This document shows positions 63,623 through 64,000 of a DNA stretch of 64,000 bases, one piece after another. Under the pieces are notes generated by a model that saw nothing but the letters and a program-made list of their open reading frames with translations, had not been told where the DNA came from and did not search any database. How positions within the stretch are numbered: position 1 is the first letter of the stretch; each line of letters opens with the position of its first letter. The DNA is from Prorocentrum cordatum (Eukaryota > Sar > Dinophyceae > Prorocentrales > Prorocentraceae): the NCBI GenBank assembly GCA_963575745.1, contig CAUYUJ010007191.1, positions 80,001 through 144,000 of the forward strand. The letters run 5' to 3'. Made by a program: the position numbers and the translations under genes.

Positions 63623-64000
63623 AAAAAGAGCGTGGCCCGAGGCCCGCAAGGACTGTCCAAGCTGCCCCAGGAGCGCCTTTCGGCCCCCCAGGGCTTCGCG
63701 GGGGCGAGCAGCGCACTTGGTGCACCGCAGCTTCTGGCGCGCGCGCGGGCTCCTGCATCATAGGATCGGGGGCGGCCAAGAGGGGGGTGTCCCAGAGGGG
63801 GGGGGGGGGGGCGCATACCATGGCTGGCGGCACGTGCGCGGCCCACGGGGGGTGGGGCCAGGGACTCACTGAAATAAGACACCAGGCGCCATGAAATCTG
63901 GGGAGATACCACCCCTAGTCATCCCCCCCTCTTGGCCGCCCCCGGCAGGAGGGATTGGTGTGAACCGGTGGGGGATTCCGGCCGGAAGGGCGAAGCCAGC

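Overview
The window looks like nuclear DNA of a dinoflagellate. The basis is (i) pentatricopeptide (PPR) coding fragments built of almost identical 35-residue units (core SACEKGEQWQRALALLSEM), a style I know from dinoflagellate proteins, (ii) a clearly GC-rich composition filled with simple repeats and degenerate minisatellites, and (iii) no operon-like coding layout. A high-GC core dinoflagellate such as Prorocentrum is my best guess; the species is inference. I see no rRNA, tRNA, CRISPR array or recognisable transposase.

Coding content is sparse. About ten PPR fragments (main ones at 6149-6613, 9509-9646, 11042-11431, 12676-12945, 17400-17655, 18780-19196, 27787-27934, 35930-36110, 41790-42182, 54083-54458 and 57003-57140) and about a dozen shorter half-PPR scars all lie on the minus strand. 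None has a convincing ATG-to-stop structure; they look like exon pieces of one or more minus-strand genes, or decayed copies. Two broken plus-strand genes lie in the least repetitive part (50164-50995 and 53194-53620). Most other long open frames are artefacts of triplet repeats or of a C-rich minisatellite.

Layout: 0-5 kb GA, GGA and CCA/ACC simple repeats; 5-30 kb PPR modules alternating with degenerate arrays of the GGGCCGTCTTGG type and CCT/GGA triplets; 30-41 kb ATC repeats, a ~157-bp repeat family in both orientations, CA/CG repeats and an 89-bp satellite; 41-46 kb large segmental duplications of the 19-22 kb region; 45-50 kb a cluster of short inverted-repeat elements; 50-54 kb relatively unique DNA; 54-60 kb more PPR modules and a third copy of a duplicated block; 60-63.6 kb an (AGCCTC)n tract and a second array of the 89-bp satellite.

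The most interesting signals are: a short hairpin (CGTGGAC-loop-GTCCACG) beside nearly every PPR module whose stem is kept by paired changes; a recurrent out-of-frame pentamer at the same PPR position in at least ten modules; several families of small non-autonomous inverted-repeat elements with target-site duplications, one with its empty site preserved in the same window; and two satellite arrays 25 kb apart inside the same pair of boundary sequences.
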